Positions 44,420-54,262 of a stretch of DNA of 64,000 nucleotides are shown in pieces. This DNA comes from Pedobacter suwonensis (GTDB taxonomy: Bacteria > Bacteroidota > Bacteroidia > Sphingobacteriales > Sphingobacteriaceae), in NCBI RefSeq assembly GCF_900111825.1, contig NZ_FOJM01000003.1:62001-126000 (forward strand), given 5' to 3'. The notes beneath the pieces are model-generated. The model saw only the letters and a program-made list of their open reading frames with translations. It had not been told where the DNA came from and searched no databases. How positions within the stretch are numbered: the first letter of the stretch is position 1; every line of letters begins with the position of its first letter. Position numbers and translations under genes: made by a program.

Positions 44420-46585
44420 ATGTTAAAGAGGATATTTTTTGTAATTTTTACTGCGGCAGTACTTGCTTGTCATGCTGCCCCTAAATCTCAGCCAATGGTT
44501 GAGGGGGTTACCAACGTGAAACCTGATGAGCAGCAGCAACTTGTTATTAAAGAGGTTGTAAATTTGATTGAAAGCTACAATTATAAAAAAGTTAAGATCA
44601 ACGATTCTATTTCCTCGATTGTTTTAGATAAGTATATCAAATCTTTAGATCCGGGTAAAAATTATTTCCTGGCCTCGGATATCAAGGATTTTGAGAAATA
44701 CAGATATACCTTAGATGATGATTTTAAAAACGGCGACTTAAGTGGTCCATTTTTTATTTATAACGTTTACGCTAAGCGGCTTAATGAATATTTTAATTAT
44801 TCACTGGCACAGATTAAAACCAAATTTGATTTTAACCAAAACGACACTTATGTTTACGACAGGGAGAAACAGCCATGGGCAACTTCCTCCACAGCATTAA
44901 ATGATAACTGGAAAAAACGGGTAAAATACGAATTGATTAATTTGAATCTGGCCGGTACTGCTGAAGCAAAGAATGTAGAGACATTAACCAAACGTTATAA
45001 AAATTTACAATCACAAACTTCAAAAACCAATAATCAGGACGTTTTTCAAATTTTGATGGATGCTTTTACCGAATCCATTGATCCACATACCAATTATTTT
45101 AACCCAACCAATGCCGCAGCATTTAACGAAGACATGTCACGCTCTTTTGAAGGTATTGGCGCCCGCTTACAATTGGAAAATGAGGTAGTTAAAATTTCTG
45201 AAATTATTGCTGGCGGACCTGCATTTAAAGGCAAACAGCTAAGTGCAGGCGACCGTATTATTGCGGTGGCGCAGGGCGATGGTGAGTTTGTGGATGTTGT
45301 GGGATGGAGATTAGATAATACTGTTTCGAAAATCAAAGGTCCGAAAGGCACAAAAGTGCGGTTAAAAGTGATACCGGTAGGTAAAGAAATGTCATCCAAA
45401 CCGGTAATTATTGAATTGGTTCGTGATCGAATCGTGTTGGAAGAAACATCTGCCAAAAAGAAAGTCAAAACCATCAACAGTAACGGTAAAGAATATAAAA
45501 TCGGGATTATTACCTTACCTGCATTTTACGCAGATTTTAAAGCTGCAAATGCAGGCGATAAAAATTACAAAAGCACTACCCGTGATGTTAAAAAATTAAT
45601 CGACTCATTAAAGACCTTCGATAAGGTAAATGCAATCGTAATGGACTTACGTGGAAACGGTGGGGGTTCATTGGTTGAAGCTATTTCGTTAACGGGATTA
45701 TTTATCGATCGGGGTCCTGTTGTACAGGTAAAAGATTTACGTGGCAAAATCGAGGTAGATGAAGATGAAAATAGTGGTGTGGCCTGGGATGGTCCCTTTG
45801 GCGTAATGGTTGACCGTTTAAGTGCATCGGCATCAGAAATTTTTGCAGGGGCTATACAAGATTATGGGCGTGGAATTATTATGGGCAGCCAAACCTATGG
45901 TAAAGGTACCGTGCAATCTTCAATCGATTTAAATAAACTGGTTAACCCTGGCATGCTGCAGAGATTAGCAGGATTAATTGCCAAAGATAAAACCATTGGA
46001 ACTTCTCCTAACAGTACCAACCCTGCAGATATTAATTTAGGTCAGATTAATTTAACCATGGCGAAATTTTATCGTGTGGCCGGTAGCAGTACACAGCACA
46101 AGGGTGTAACTCCTGATGTTGTTTTCCCTTCTGTTTATCCAATGGATAAAATCGGAGAGGATACTGAATCATCCGCTTTGCCATGGGATGTTATTCCTAG
46201 TTCGAACTTCAAAGCAGTTGCCAATTTGAGTGCTGTTAAAGCGCAATTGATCAAAAACAGCGAGCAGCGTATTGCAAACTCATTGGATTTTAAATACCTG
46301 AAACAAGATGTTGCAGACCTTAAAAAACGCGATAGCGAAGTTTCTGTGACGTTGAACGAGGCCAAACTTAAAGCAGAGCGCGATGCACAGGAAGCTAAAA
46401 CCCTTGCCAGACAAAATGAATTAAGGGCATTAAGAGGATTGCCAGCGCTTAAAAAGGGCGCTAAAGTCACCAAGCAGGATGCATTCGATTTCATTGAAGA
46501 TGAATCGCTAAAAGTAATGGGCGATTTCATGCAGCAATCAGGGAATTATGTGATGAATCTGGGTATAACACCGTCGAAACTTTAA
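44420..46585 (+). CDS. prc: Carboxy-terminal processing peptidase (Prc/Tsp type)
   Basis: 721 residues from the ATG at 44420 (MLKRIFFVIFTAAVLACHA), which places a signal or lipoprotein signal correctly. Longer frames start at 44357 or 44396. An N-terminal helical domain is followed by a PDZ domain (about 240-325 of the protein) and an S41 protease core. The catalytic serine is in SASASEIF and the lysine is 25 residues later in YGKGTVQ. The C-terminal DUF3340-like part is present. Degrades periplasmic proteins from the C-terminus. A terminator follows within 20 bases. Confidence 0.93.
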   Translation: MLKRIFFVIFTAAVLACHAAPKSQPMVEGVTNVKPDEQQQLVIKEVVNLIESYNYKKVKINDSISSIVLDKYIKSLDPGKNYFLASDIKDFEKYRYTLDDDFKNGDLSGPFFIYNVYAKRLNEYFNYSLAQIKTKFDFNQNDTYVYDREKQPWATSSTALNDNWKKRVKYELINLNLAGTAEAKNVETLTKRYKNLQSQTSKTNNQDVFQILMDAFTESIDPHTNYFNPTNAAAFNEDMSRSFEGIGARLQLENEVVKISEIIAGGPAFKGKQLSAGDRIIAVAQGDGEFVDVVGWRLDNTVSKIKGPKGTKVRLKVIPVGKEMSSKPVIIELVRDRIVLEETSAKKKVKTINSNGKEYKIGIITLPAFYADFKAANAGDKNYKSTTRDVKKLIDSLKTFDKVNAIVMDLRGNGGGSLVEAISLTGLFIDRGPVVQVKDLRGKIEVDEDENSGVAWDGPFGVMVDRLSASASEIFAGAIQDYGRGIIMGSQTYGKGTVQSSIDLNKLVNPGMLQRLAGLIAKDKTIGTSPNSTNPADINLGQINLTMAKFYRVAGSSTQHKGVTPDVVFPSVYPMDKIGEDTESSALPWDVIPSSNFKAVANLSAVKAQLIKNSEQRIANSLDFKYLKQDVADLKKRDSEVSVTLNEAKLKAERDAQEAKTLARQNELRALRGLPALKKGAKVTKQDAFDFIEDESLKVMGDFMQQSGNYVMNLGITPSKL

Positions 46586-46603
46586 TAAACAGGATTTATA
46601 CAG

Positions 46604-46640
46604 AGCGAGCTATCTCATTGAGGTAGCTCGCTTTTTTTTA
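46604..46640 (+). terminator. Rho-independent terminator after the Prc-type protease gene
   Basis: AGCGAGCTATCTC pairs with GAGGTAGCTCGCT (one T-G pair), loop ATT, followed by a run of T at 46632-46639. The convergent AraC gene ends at 46646. Confidence 0.92.
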
Positions 46641-46645
46641 TCATT

Positions 46646-47566
46646 TCAATTAAATGATTGTCTGAATGCTGAAGGGGTAAGGTTTGTTTTCGATCTGAAC
46701 AGTTTTGTAAAAGATTGTAAATGTTCGAAACCGAGTGCATAAGCAATTTCACTAACCGAAAGATCTGTTGTAGAAAGCTTTTCTTTTGCTAAATCAATCA
46801 CTTTCTGATGTAAATATTGTTGGGTATTTTGTCCAACAAGCGTTTTCAACATTCCAGATAGATATCCCGGCGAAACATTGAGCCTTTGGGCAATGTAAGT
46901 TACTGTTGGTAATCCCCTGTTACCATAATGATCGTCTGCAAAATAGCCTTTAACAACATGTTCCAGTCGATCAAGCAGCTGGTGATTAACCGCTTTACGC
47001 GTTATAAACTGTCGGCCATAAAAGCGTTGTGCGTAGTTAAGAAGAAGCTCTATTTGTGCTATTATAACATTTTGAGTAAAATGATCGATATTGTTATTGG
47101 TTTCATTTTCCACCAATTTGGCGATCGAATTAAGTAATGCTTCTTCATTTTCAGAAACATGTAAAGCCTCAGACAGCGAGTAGCTAAAGAAATCATAATT
47201 CTTAATTGCTTTGGCTAAATGAGTGTGCCAAAGTAAATCCGAATGAAAAAGTATCATCCAGCCCGTCGGGCGATGGGTTTTATTCTGATCAGTTTCGACC
47301 GTAAACACCTGCCCCGGAGCCATGAAAAATAAAACACCGTTGTCAAAATCACTGATTTTTTGTCCATATTTAATTTTCGCATTAGGAACTCGTTTAAGCG
47401 CTATGGAGTAGAAATCAAAAATTATCGTTTTTAATCGGCCAGCAGATGGCATATTAACCTCTTCCATATTAACAACACTAACTAACGGATGACCAGGTTG
47501 AGGCAACCCTGCAAGTTTATGATAAGCTGATATTGTTTTAAAATGGTAACGGTTCGAAATTTCCAT
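46646..47566 (-). CDS. AraC family transcriptional regulator
   Basis: 306 residues. The N-terminal sensor part is cupin-like (about 20-130), and the C-terminal double helix-turn-helix lies at about 205-305: IAQRLNVSPGYLSGMLKTL and IAYALGFEHLQSFTKLFRSKTNLTPSAFR. It lies 8 bases downstream of a gene for a NAD(P)-dependent epimerase and is probably cotranscribed with it. This is a common Bacteroidetes pair, and the regulator may control the epimerase. The effector is unknown. Confidence 0.9.
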   Translation of the reverse strand: MEISNRYHFKTISAYHKLAGLPQPGHPLVSVVNMEEVNMPSAGRLKTIIFDFYSIALKRVPNAKIKYGQKISDFDNGVLFFMAPGQVFTVETDQNKTHRPTGWMILFHSDLLWHTHLAKAIKNYDFFSYSLSEALHVSENEEALLNSIAKLVENETNNNIDHFTQNVIIAQIELLLNYAQRFYGRQFITRKAVNHQLLDRLEHVVKGYFADDHYGNRGLPTVTYIAQRLNVSPGYLSGMLKTLVGQNTQQYLHQKVIDLAKEKLSTTDLSVSEIAYALGFEHLQSFTKLFRSKTNLTPSAFRQSFN

Positions 47567-47574
47567 GATACAAT

Positions 47575-48468
47575 TTACTTAAAATAAATGCCACGTTCCA
47601 AATCTTCAAGCAAACCGGAACATTGAGGTTCCCAATTTAAAAGTTCGCTGGTTAAACGCCCGGAAGCCGGCCCATCTACCGCTGCAAAATGCTCAAACCA
47701 ACCAAAATGTGCGGCTGCCTCGTTTTTAGGTATAGAAACAACCGGTAAACCTAGCTGTTCACCAATGGCCTCTGCTATTGCTTTAAGGGGGATTGATTCT
47801 TCAGCTACCCCGTGAAAACGTGTTCCTGGCGTAGCTTGTTCTAACGCCAACCTATAAAGTTTCGCGGCATCAAGCCGGTGGATACCTGTCCACCTATTTT
47901 CTCCGTCACCAATATAAGCTGATAAACCCGTTTTTCGGGCGATATCGATCAGCATGGGTAGGAAGCCATGATGATCACCTTCACCATGCACAGATGGCGA
48001 TAAACGAACAACCGATACACGAATATCTTTCGCCGCAAGTGTATCAACAGCCTTCTCAGAAGCTAGCCTGGGATTTCGACCATTATAATCAGGTATCATA
48101 TCTTCCGTGGCCAATATGCCGGGATTAACCAAAAGCGTTCCGGAAGTTACAATAAAGGGTTTATTGGTTCCTGCAAGCGAGCTTCCAATAGCTTCTATGG
48201 CAAGTCTATCGATTTCGCAAACCGCTTCGAATCGTGAAAAATCATGTATAAAGCCAGTGTGAATAACACCGTCAGCCAATTTTGCACCCTCCTGTAAACG
48301 CTGTAAATCTTCCAAATCCCCTTTGTGTACTTCGGCTCCGGCAAGTACAAGCGCCTTTTCAGCTACCTCATTCCTCGCTAAACCTAAAACCTCATAACCT
48401 GCACTAATTAACTCTTTTACTACTGCAGAACCGACAAATCCGGTTGCACCTGTGACAAAAACTTTCAT
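47575..48468 (-). CDS. SDR-family NAD(P)-dependent epimerase/dehydratase
   Basis: 297 residues. The atypical extended SDR start is MKVFVTGATGFVGSAVVKEL, followed by a GDLEDL motif for the cofactor region and HTGFIHDFSRFEAVC. The tyrosine of the classic YxxxK is not conserved (NGRNPRLASEKA is at the place). The C-terminal half carries the substrate pocket part (IHRLDAAKLYRLALE). The reaction is unknown. It is the first gene of the pair with the AraC regulator. Confidence 0.85.
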   Translation of the reverse strand: MKVFVTGATGFVGSAVVKELISAGYEVLGLARNEVAEKALVLAGAEVHKGDLEDLQRLQEGAKLADGVIHTGFIHDFSRFEAVCEIDRLAIEAIGSSLAGTNKPFIVTSGTLLVNPGILATEDMIPDYNGRNPRLASEKAVDTLAAKDIRVSVVRLSPSVHGEGDHHGFLPMLIDIARKTGLSAYIGDGENRWTGIHRLDAAKLYRLALEQATPGTRFHGVAEESIPLKAIAEAIGEQLGLPVVSIPKNEAAAHFGWFEHFAAVDGPASGRLTSELLNWEPQCSGLLEDLERGIYFK

Positions 48469-48616
48469 CGTGATTAATTTAATTTTTAAATAGTGTACAA
48501 TAATTACGTTCCGATTGATATCAATCGCATTTCATGATCACTCAAAATTCAATTAATTTAATGGTAACAATTTAGGCTAATCAATTCTTCATTTAGCCAA
48601 AACGAATAATTAAGGC

Positions 48617-48651
48617 AAAAAAAAAGACTGTTACGCTTTGCAACAGTCTTT
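48617..48651 (-). terminator. Rho-independent terminator of the SPFH gene
   Basis: AAAGACTGTT (48623-48632) pairs with AACAGTCTTT (48642-48651), with a T run on the minus strand from the A tract at 48617-48625. It lies 18 bases after the stop codon. Confidence 0.88.
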
Positions 48652-48668
48652 CTGTAAAAAAAAATACG

Positions 48669-49601
48669 CTAACCCTTCGTCGGAGGATTCTGCCCCAGCT
48701 GCATGGCCATCATTTCTTTCATGGTTTTATTCATGCCCTCGGTACTGCCATCTAAGAAAATGATATTACCATCGCCATATTCTGCAAATTGTTTAATGGC
48801 CTCTGTCCACATCGTAAATAAGATTACCGAAGTATCCAGATTTGCCTGTTGCATTTCGTGCGCAGCATTTGTCATACCTTTTGCCACTTCTTCCCTAAAC
48901 AATGCGATACCCTGACCGCGTAATTGTGCAGCTTCGCGCTCTGCCGTGGCAGCAATTTTAATAGCGTTACCATCAGCCTCTGCAGCTTTGGTTTTGGTAA
49001 TCAATAAAGCCTGTCCTTCGTTTTCGGCAGCAGCCTTTAAGTTGTTTGATGCTACCACCCGGCTCATGGAGCGCATAATCTCCTCATCAAAAGTGATATC
49101 GTTCAACTGAAGATCCTGAAGGTGGTAACCCCACCCATCTAAAACCTGATCAATCTGCTCTTTAACATGCAGCACAATTTCATTTCGCTGGGCCAACACA
49201 TTTGCCTGCTTTTGCGTAGCTACATATGCCCTTATCGAACCTTCAATCGTTCTGATCAATGCCTGCATCAGATTAGTGGCGTCGACAAATTTAAAGGCCA
49301 CATTTTTGATGGTTTCTTCATCCTGGTTAATTACTGAGTAAAGCAGCATGGCTTTAAAGTAAACATTGGCCTGGTCTTGCGTAACCGCCTGGAAAGAAAG
49401 TTCAACCGAGCGGTTTTGGATCGATATCCGTGAATAAATCTGTTCTATTAAAGGAATTTTAAAATTTAAACCTGGTCTTAAAAGCCTTTGGTACTTACCA
49501 AAAACGGTAACAACCGCAATAGTGCCTTGTTTAACGGTGACGAATGAACTTAGCAGTATTATGACTCCTATTACTACTAAAATATAAACGGTGTATTGCA
49601 T
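48669..49601 (-). CDS. SPFH (band 7/stomatin-like) membrane protein
   Basis: 310 residues. One N-terminal span (about 2-22) is followed by the band-7 domain: VKQGTIAVVTVFGKYQRLLRPG, KIPLIEQIYSRISIQNRS and YSVINQDEETIKN. A long alpha-helical flotillin-like tail (about 180-260) is rich in A, E and K. SPFH proteins form oligomeric rings in microdomains and act on membrane proteases or channels. No NfeD partner is adjacent. Single gene with its own terminator. Confidence 0.9.
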   Translation of the reverse strand: MQYTVYILVVIGVIILLSSFVTVKQGTIAVVTVFGKYQRLLRPGLNFKIPLIEQIYSRISIQNRSVELSFQAVTQDQANVYFKAMLLYSVINQDEETIKNVAFKFVDATNLMQALIRTIEGSIRAYVATQKQANVLAQRNEIVLHVKEQIDQVLDGWGYHLQDLQLNDITFDEEIMRSMSRVVASNNLKAAAENEGQALLITKTKAAEADGNAIKIAATAEREAAQLRGQGIALFREEVAKGMTNAAHEMQQANLDTSVILFTMWTEAIKQFAEYGDGNIIFLDGSTEGMNKTMKEMMAMQLGQNPPTKG

Positions 49602-49767
49602 AATTAGATTTTTTCATGAAGGTATAAAAATTCATACAAACTACACCAGGCATTTCGTAGCTTTAAGTTTTTTCAAACTAACTTATATCAATCGAAAACA
49701 TCAGGATTTTTCAAACCCTGCAGTGGTATGAATAAATATGATAACTTAAAGAACAAAATTTATACAG

Positions 49768-51810
49768 ATGAAAATTAAATTATTTCTTCCAGCGGCAGGC
49801 ATTTTGCTATGTGCGGCATGTCAGAATAAAAGCCATCAGGAAACAGATATGGCAAATATACGTACCGTTTTTTTTGATAAGGCTGGCATGGACACCACTG
49901 TAAAACCAGGTGATAACTTTTTCCTTTATGCCAATGGAAAATGGATGAAAAACACGGAAATACCTAAAACCGAAACAGGGTGGGGTTCTTTTTACACCTT
50001 ATATAATGATAACCTGAAGAACCTGAAAAACATTCTTGAAAATGCGTCCAAAGCGGAGGCAGCCAAAGGAAGTACCGAACAGAAAGTTGGCGATTTTTAC
50101 ACCAGCGGCATGGACACGCTTACTATTGAAAAATTGGGTATCGAACCTATAAAGCCGCTTTTAAGTAAAATAGATAGAATTAAAAATGATCAGGATTTAA
50201 TTAATTTCATTGCCGAAGGCTATAAAAATGGTGAAGGTGATTTATTAGGCTTTGGTGTTGAACCAGATGACAAATTAAGCATTAAAAATGCACTGTCATT
50301 TACCCAGGCTGGCATTACCTTACCAGATCGCAGTTATTATCTCGAACAGGATGATAAGGCAAAAAAAATCAGATCAGAGTACATCAAATACATCACAAAA
50401 ATCTTTACCCTTTCAGGCGATTCGGCAAACGCAGCTAAATATGCTGCTGATATCTTAAAACTGGAAACAGCTATTGCCCAGTCTCATTCAACACCTGTTG
50501 AACTGCGCGATCCACAGAAAAACTATCACAAAATGACGGTTGCTGATTTTCAAAAACTGACCCCAAATATGGAGTGGAAATCTGTTCTAAACAAACTAGG
50601 TGCAAGTACGGATACCGTTATTGTCAGGCAGCCGAAATATTATCAGACACTATCGGCTCTTTTGAAAAGTCAGCCTATAGAAATCTGGAAAGAAAAGTTA
50701 AAATTTGATGCACTGAACGAATCGGCAAATGCTTTTACCAAAAAATTCAGAGATGCCAGGTTTGACTTTTTCTCTAAAACACTGTTTGGTCAGCAAGCAC
50801 CTACAGAAAGATGGAAAGCAATTGTGAATGCTACCGATCGCAATTTAGGCGAACTTTTAGGCCAGTTATATGCCGAGAAGTATTTCAAGCCAGAAGCTAA
50901 AGAGCGTATGCTAACCCTGGTGAATAATTTACAGAAAGTATATGCAGAAAGAATCCAGAAGGTAGACTGGATGACACCAGATACCAAAAAGAAAGCTTTG
51001 GAAAAACTAAATGCTTTCATTAAAAAAATCGGTTATCCTGATAAATGGAAAAAATACGATGACGTAGAGATTTCTAAAAACACCTATTATGCCAATCTTC
51101 AGTCGGCAAGCAAACATGCTTATAAAGAAATGATGGATAAACTGGGTAAAAATGTAGATAAAACAGAATGGGGCATGACGCCACCTACTGTTAATGCCTA
51201 TTACAATCCATCCTTCAACGAAATTGTTTTCCCCGCCGGAATTTTACAGTTTCCTTTCTTTGATTTCAGCGCAGATGATGCCATTAATTATGGTGCAATC
51301 GGTGCAGTAATTGGTCACGAAATGACACATGGTTTCGACGATCAGGGCCGCCAGTATGATGCAATGGGTAATTTAAAAGAATGGTGGACAAAAGCCGATG
51401 CTGATCAATTTAAAGCGAAGGCCGGTAAAGTAGAAAAATTTTACGACAACTTCTCGCTATTAGACAATCAGCACGTAAACGGTTCATTAACATTGGGCGA
51501 AAACCTGGCCGATATTGGTGGGTTGAACATTGCATATGATGCTTTTAAATTAACAGAACAAGGAAAAGGTGATAAAAAGATTGATGGTTTTACGCCTGAT
51601 CAGCGTTTCTTTTTAAGTTTTGCCCAGGTATGGCGAATCAAAACCCGCGATGAAAGTATGCGCGTAAGGTTGAAAACAGATCCGCATAGCCCGGAAATGT
51701 TCCGTGTGAATGGCCCCGTATATAACATGGAAGCTTTTTATAAAGCATTTAACATTCCTGCTACCGCAAAAATGTATATCGCGCCCACAGACAGGTTAGG
51801 TGTTTGGTAA
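49768..51810 (+). CDS. M13 family (neprilysin-like) metallopeptidase, lipoprotein
   Basis: 680 residues. The lipoprotein signal has a lipobox near LCAAC (C18). The zinc site HEMTH is at 517-521, and the third ligand is E578 in the ENLADIGG block. NAYYNPSFNEIVFPAGILQ precedes it, as in PepO/neprilysin proteins. It should cut small peptides in the periplasm. Monocistronic, with a terminator after 23 bases. Confidence 0.94.
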   Translation: MKIKLFLPAAGILLCAACQNKSHQETDMANIRTVFFDKAGMDTTVKPGDNFFLYANGKWMKNTEIPKTETGWGSFYTLYNDNLKNLKNILENASKAEAAKGSTEQKVGDFYTSGMDTLTIEKLGIEPIKPLLSKIDRIKNDQDLINFIAEGYKNGEGDLLGFGVEPDDKLSIKNALSFTQAGITLPDRSYYLEQDDKAKKIRSEYIKYITKIFTLSGDSANAAKYAADILKLETAIAQSHSTPVELRDPQKNYHKMTVADFQKLTPNMEWKSVLNKLGASTDTVIVRQPKYYQTLSALLKSQPIEIWKEKLKFDALNESANAFTKKFRDARFDFFSKTLFGQQAPTERWKAIVNATDRNLGELLGQLYAEKYFKPEAKERMLTLVNNLQKVYAERIQKVDWMTPDTKKKALEKLNAFIKKIGYPDKWKKYDDVEISKNTYYANLQSASKHAYKEMMDKLGKNVDKTEWGMTPPTVNAYYNPSFNEIVFPAGILQFPFFDFSADDAINYGAIGAVIGHEMTHGFDDQGRQYDAMGNLKEWWTKADADQFKAKAGKVEKFYDNFSLLDNQHVNGSLTLGENLADIGGLNIAYDAFKLTEQGKGDKKIDGFTPDQRFFLSFAQVWRIKTRDESMRVRLKTDPHSPEMFRVNGPVYNMEAFYKAFNIPATAKMYIAPTDRLGVW

Positions 51811-51833
51811 ATGAAATGATTAGAACACTTATT

Positions 51834-51870
51834 AAAGAAGCCCATTTCGTCATTCGGAATGGGCTTCTTT
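51834..51870 (+). terminator. Terminator after the M13 peptidase gene
   Basis: AAAGAAGCCCATT (51834-51846) pairs perfectly with AATGGGCTTCTTT (51858-51870). It is symmetrical and weak in T on the far side, but AT-rich. Confidence 0.8.
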
Positions 51871-51928
51871 ATTGGTTTAAAACAAAAGGGAAAATATTTT
51901 GTCTTACTCTTATTAAAATTATAACCGT

Positions 51929-52114
51929 ATGAACGTAAAACGCACTTTTGGGACTGTATTAACCATTCTTGGAATAATCGGTTTAATTTACGCAGGCTAT
52001 GGATTTGTAAACCACAGTGAAAATACAAGGGGGTTGATGGTATACGGTATCATCGGCCTGATATTTTTTGTATCTGGAATTGGTCTGGTAAAAAACACAA
52101 AGGATGAAAGCTAA
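51929..52114 (+). CDS. 61-residue two-span membrane protein
   Basis: Two hydrophobic spans (about 8-26, GTVLTILGIIGLIYAGYGF; about 36-54, LMVYGIIGLIFFVSGIGLV) joined by a short loop with SENTRG, and a charged end KNTKDES. The clear start, topology and length suggest a real gene. Similar small proteins are common in Bacteroidetes; the function is unknown. The opposite-strand 60-residue gene lies 73 bases downstream, convergent. Confidence 0.65.
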   Translation: MNVKRTFGTVLTILGIIGLIYAGYGFVNHSENTRGLMVYGIIGLIFFVSGIGLVKNTKDES

Positions 52115-52187
52115 CCAGGCTTTCATCCTGAATGATGGCCTATCAAAATTTTTAATTTCAGCTGTTCAGCATCCAATCTCAGTAACA

Positions 52188-52370
52188 TTACTGCTTCTTT
52201 TTCTGTTTGATGATCTGGTACTGGCTAAAAGCAACCAAGCAACCGGCCAGGATAATAATCCCTGCAGATAACAGATTTTTCGGATTTTGGTTGATGTAGT
52301 AAGCGGCTGCCAATACTAAAATTGCAGCTGCAATACCTATAATATAATGAAGTATTAACCCTGTTTTCAT
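52188..52370 (-). CDS. 60-residue two-span membrane protein
   Basis: Two hydrophobic segments (about 5-24, LILHYIIGIAAAILVLAAAY; about 34-52, LSAGIIILAGCLVAFSQYQ) with a short linker NQNPKN, and a basic C-terminus KQKKKQ. The same kind of size and topology as the neighbouring gene on the plus strand, but no clear sequence match between them. No function is known. The CapA-like gene ends 44 bases away on the same strand. Confidence 0.6.
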   Translation of the reverse strand: MKTGLILHYIIGIAAAILVLAAAYYINQNPKNLLSAGIIILAGCLVAFSQYQIIKQKKKQ

Positions 52371-52414
52371 ACGACAAATATTCTGAAATAATTTGAAATT
52401 GATGTCGCAGAAGA

Positions 52415-53512
52415 TTAATCTTTTAAACTGATCCTGTTATCAGCAAATTTCAGTTGATGACCAATAAAATCAACATCCGTCAGTTCTTTAATGCGTTTAA
52501 ATGCCTTATGGTCATCATCCAGGGTTAAACGGTTAATTTTATCCTGTTTAACCGATACCACATCGGCATAGAGAAATTCGCCTTTCGCATTTATTTTTAG
52601 CTGAAGCAGGGGTGCAATGCCGTTATTGCCTTTTAAGCTGAACATCCCGTAGGTACAAAAATTTCCTAAACTGTAGGCTATGAATTTATTTTTATACACT
52701 TCAACAGCCCGGGTTACATGCGGACCGTGTCCCAGCACCACATCTGCACCAGCATCGATCACTGCATGTGCAAAGGCATAAACATTTCCCCTGTTCTCTT
52801 TATAAAATATTTCATTCTTACGGGGAACGTGTTCAAACCTAGCACCTTCACCTCCTCCGTGAAAAGAAACGATTACGATATCAGCCATTTGCTTTAATCG
52901 GGCCACAAGTGCTTTCGCGCTATCAATTTTATTGATCGATACTGTATTTTCATTGGGGGCAAAGGCACAGAATGCATACTTTACGCTATCCTTTTCAAAA
53001 ACTTCAAAAGGTTTGTTTAGCTGTCCGGCGTAATGGATCTGAAGGGAATCTAAAATCCTGGCGGTGTTTTTCCTTCCCTTCGTATCAAAATCACCAACAT
53101 GGTTATTGGCAATACTTAACACATTAAATCCTGCACTCTTATATATCCCGGCATAGCGCTCCGGCATTCTAAAGGCGTAACAGTTATTTGGATTAATGCC
53201 ATTACATTTGTTCGAATGGCCTGAGTTCAGAAAGCAGCCTTCTAAGTTGCCAAAAACAATATCTCCTTTCAATAAACCATCAACTGCCTGGAAACTATTT
53301 ACCGCATCATCAGGAGGGAGGTTAGTTTTATTGGGAAAAGCAGAGCCCAGCATGATGTCGCCAACAGCGGTAATGGATATGGTATCTTTAATTTTCCTGA
53401 TTAAGGTATCCTGCCTGGTTACCGGTATTGTAACCTGTGCATTATTGTTCGTGCAACTGATCAGGATTATAACAACGAATGGTAAGGTTAAGAGGGTGTT
53501 GATGAGCTTCAT
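52415..53512 (-). CDS. CapA family (poly-gamma-glutamate-type) metallophosphatase-like protein
   Basis: 365 residues from the ATG at 53510-53512, which begins a lipoprotein signal (IILISC, lipidation near residue 21). A longer frame reaching 53641 crosses repeat DNA and the terminator of the next gene, so it is rejected. Visible are AVGDIMLGSAFP (about 52-63), FGNLEGCF, NVLSIANNHVGDF, SFHGGGEGARFE and GHGPHVTRAVE. This is the PGA_cap/CapA fold. The role in polymer or capsule work in this organism is unknown. Confidence 0.88.
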   Translation of the reverse strand: MKLINTLLTLPFVVIILISCTNNNAQVTIPVTRQDTLIRKIKDTISITAVGDIMLGSAFPNKTNLPPDDAVNSFQAVDGLLKGDIVFGNLEGCFLNSGHSNKCNGINPNNCYAFRMPERYAGIYKSAGFNVLSIANNHVGDFDTKGRKNTARILDSLQIHYAGQLNKPFEVFEKDSVKYAFCAFAPNENTVSINKIDSAKALVARLKQMADIVIVSFHGGGEGARFEHVPRKNEIFYKENRGNVYAFAHAVIDAGADVVLGHGPHVTRAVEVYKNKFIAYSLGNFCTYGMFSLKGNNGIAPLLQLKINAKGEFLYADVVSVKQDKINRLTLDDDHKAFKRIKELTDVDFIGHQLKFADNRISLKD

Positions 53513-53562
53513 AAGGTATGTCTTGGAGGCTATTTTATTGATCGCTTTTATCGCAAGAAGAT

Positions 53563-53588
53563 CCTGAAATAAATTCAGGATGACGATA
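53563..53588. repeat. Small palindrome ATCCTGAA..TTCAGGAT with GACGAT end
   Basis: ATCCTGAA, then ATAAA, then TTCAGGAT and GACGAT. One of the dispersed ATGACG-ended palindromes. It lies in what would be the upstream extension of the CapA-like frame and yields the translated repeat word NLFQDLL. Confidence 0.65.
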
Positions 53589-53626
53589 CTTAAAGGAAAT
53601 GAATGGTTTTTAAAACGAAGATTAAA

Positions 53627-53659
53627 CAAAAAATCCTCCAAAATTTCTTTAGGAGGATT
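53627..53659 (-). terminator. Rho-independent terminator of the NlpC/P60 gene
   Basis: AATCCTCC (53632-53639) and GGAGGATT (53652-53659) pair; on the minus strand a T run follows (from the A tract 53627-53633). It lies between the NlpC/P60 gene and the CapA-like gene. Confidence 0.82.
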
Positions 53660-53704
53660 GTATTCTTTATTTAGGCAACCGTGAACTGTTAACTGCCAAC
53701 TGAA

Positions 53705-54262
53705 CTATTCTACTGTAAATTCTTTCTTAAAAGATTCTAAAACGCGGCCGCCCTTGTAAAAGTAACGGCTGTAATAAGGCTCGTTAAGGTTGCTGATGAC
53801 TACACCGCGAGAACTTGACGCATGTGCAAAGCGGTTATCGCCCAGGTAAATACCTACATGTGAAATACTTCTGCTTTTAATTTTGAAGAAAACCAGATCG
53901 CCTTCTTTTAAATCTTCTTTTGATAATGGATCTACCATGCTGAAAATATCGCGAGAATTTCTTCTAATTGTCGTGTTGAAAACTTTATCGTAAATGGCTT
54001 TAGTGAATGCCGAACAATCGATGCCTCTTTTTGTGTTTCCACCGTAACTATATGGCGTTCCGATCCATTCGTAAATAAACTTGTACAGTTTTAAATTTGA
54101 TGTTGCATCTACCGCCACACCCATTACCTGCGAAAAATATTGCGACGCGAGGTTGTCGGGATCATTTAATTCTTTACCAGATTCTTTTGTTTTTGTCTGC
54201 GCAAATGCGGCTGAGAGCGAACAGATAGCAATTAGAGTAGAAAACAAAAATTTTTTAATCAT
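53705..54262 (-). CDS. C40 family (NlpC/P60) peptidoglycan endopeptidase
   Basis: 185 residues. The signal peptide ends at SAAFAQ (residue 22). The NlpC/P60 domain (about 60-185) has catalytic C83 in GIDCSAF, H135 in SHVGIYLG and H147 in FAHAS. Should cut peptide cross-links in peptidoglycan. It has a good promoter at 54331-54362 and a terminator at 53627-53659, so it is monocistronic. Confidence 0.93.
   Translation of the reverse strand: MIKKFLFSTLIAICSLSAAFAQTKTKESGKELNDPDNLASQYFSQVMGVAVDATSNLKLYKFIYEWIGTPYSYGGNTKRGIDCSAFTKAIYDKVFNTTIRRNSRDIFSMVDPLSKEDLKEGDLVFFKIKSRSISHVGIYLGDNRFAHASSSRGVVISNLNEPYYSRYFYKGGRVLESFKKEFTVE

Noticed and set aside
53513..53641. Upstream extension of the CapA-like gene
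   Set aside because: The extra 43 codons cross a palindrome and the terminator of the neighbouring gene; the signal peptide fits the later ATG.
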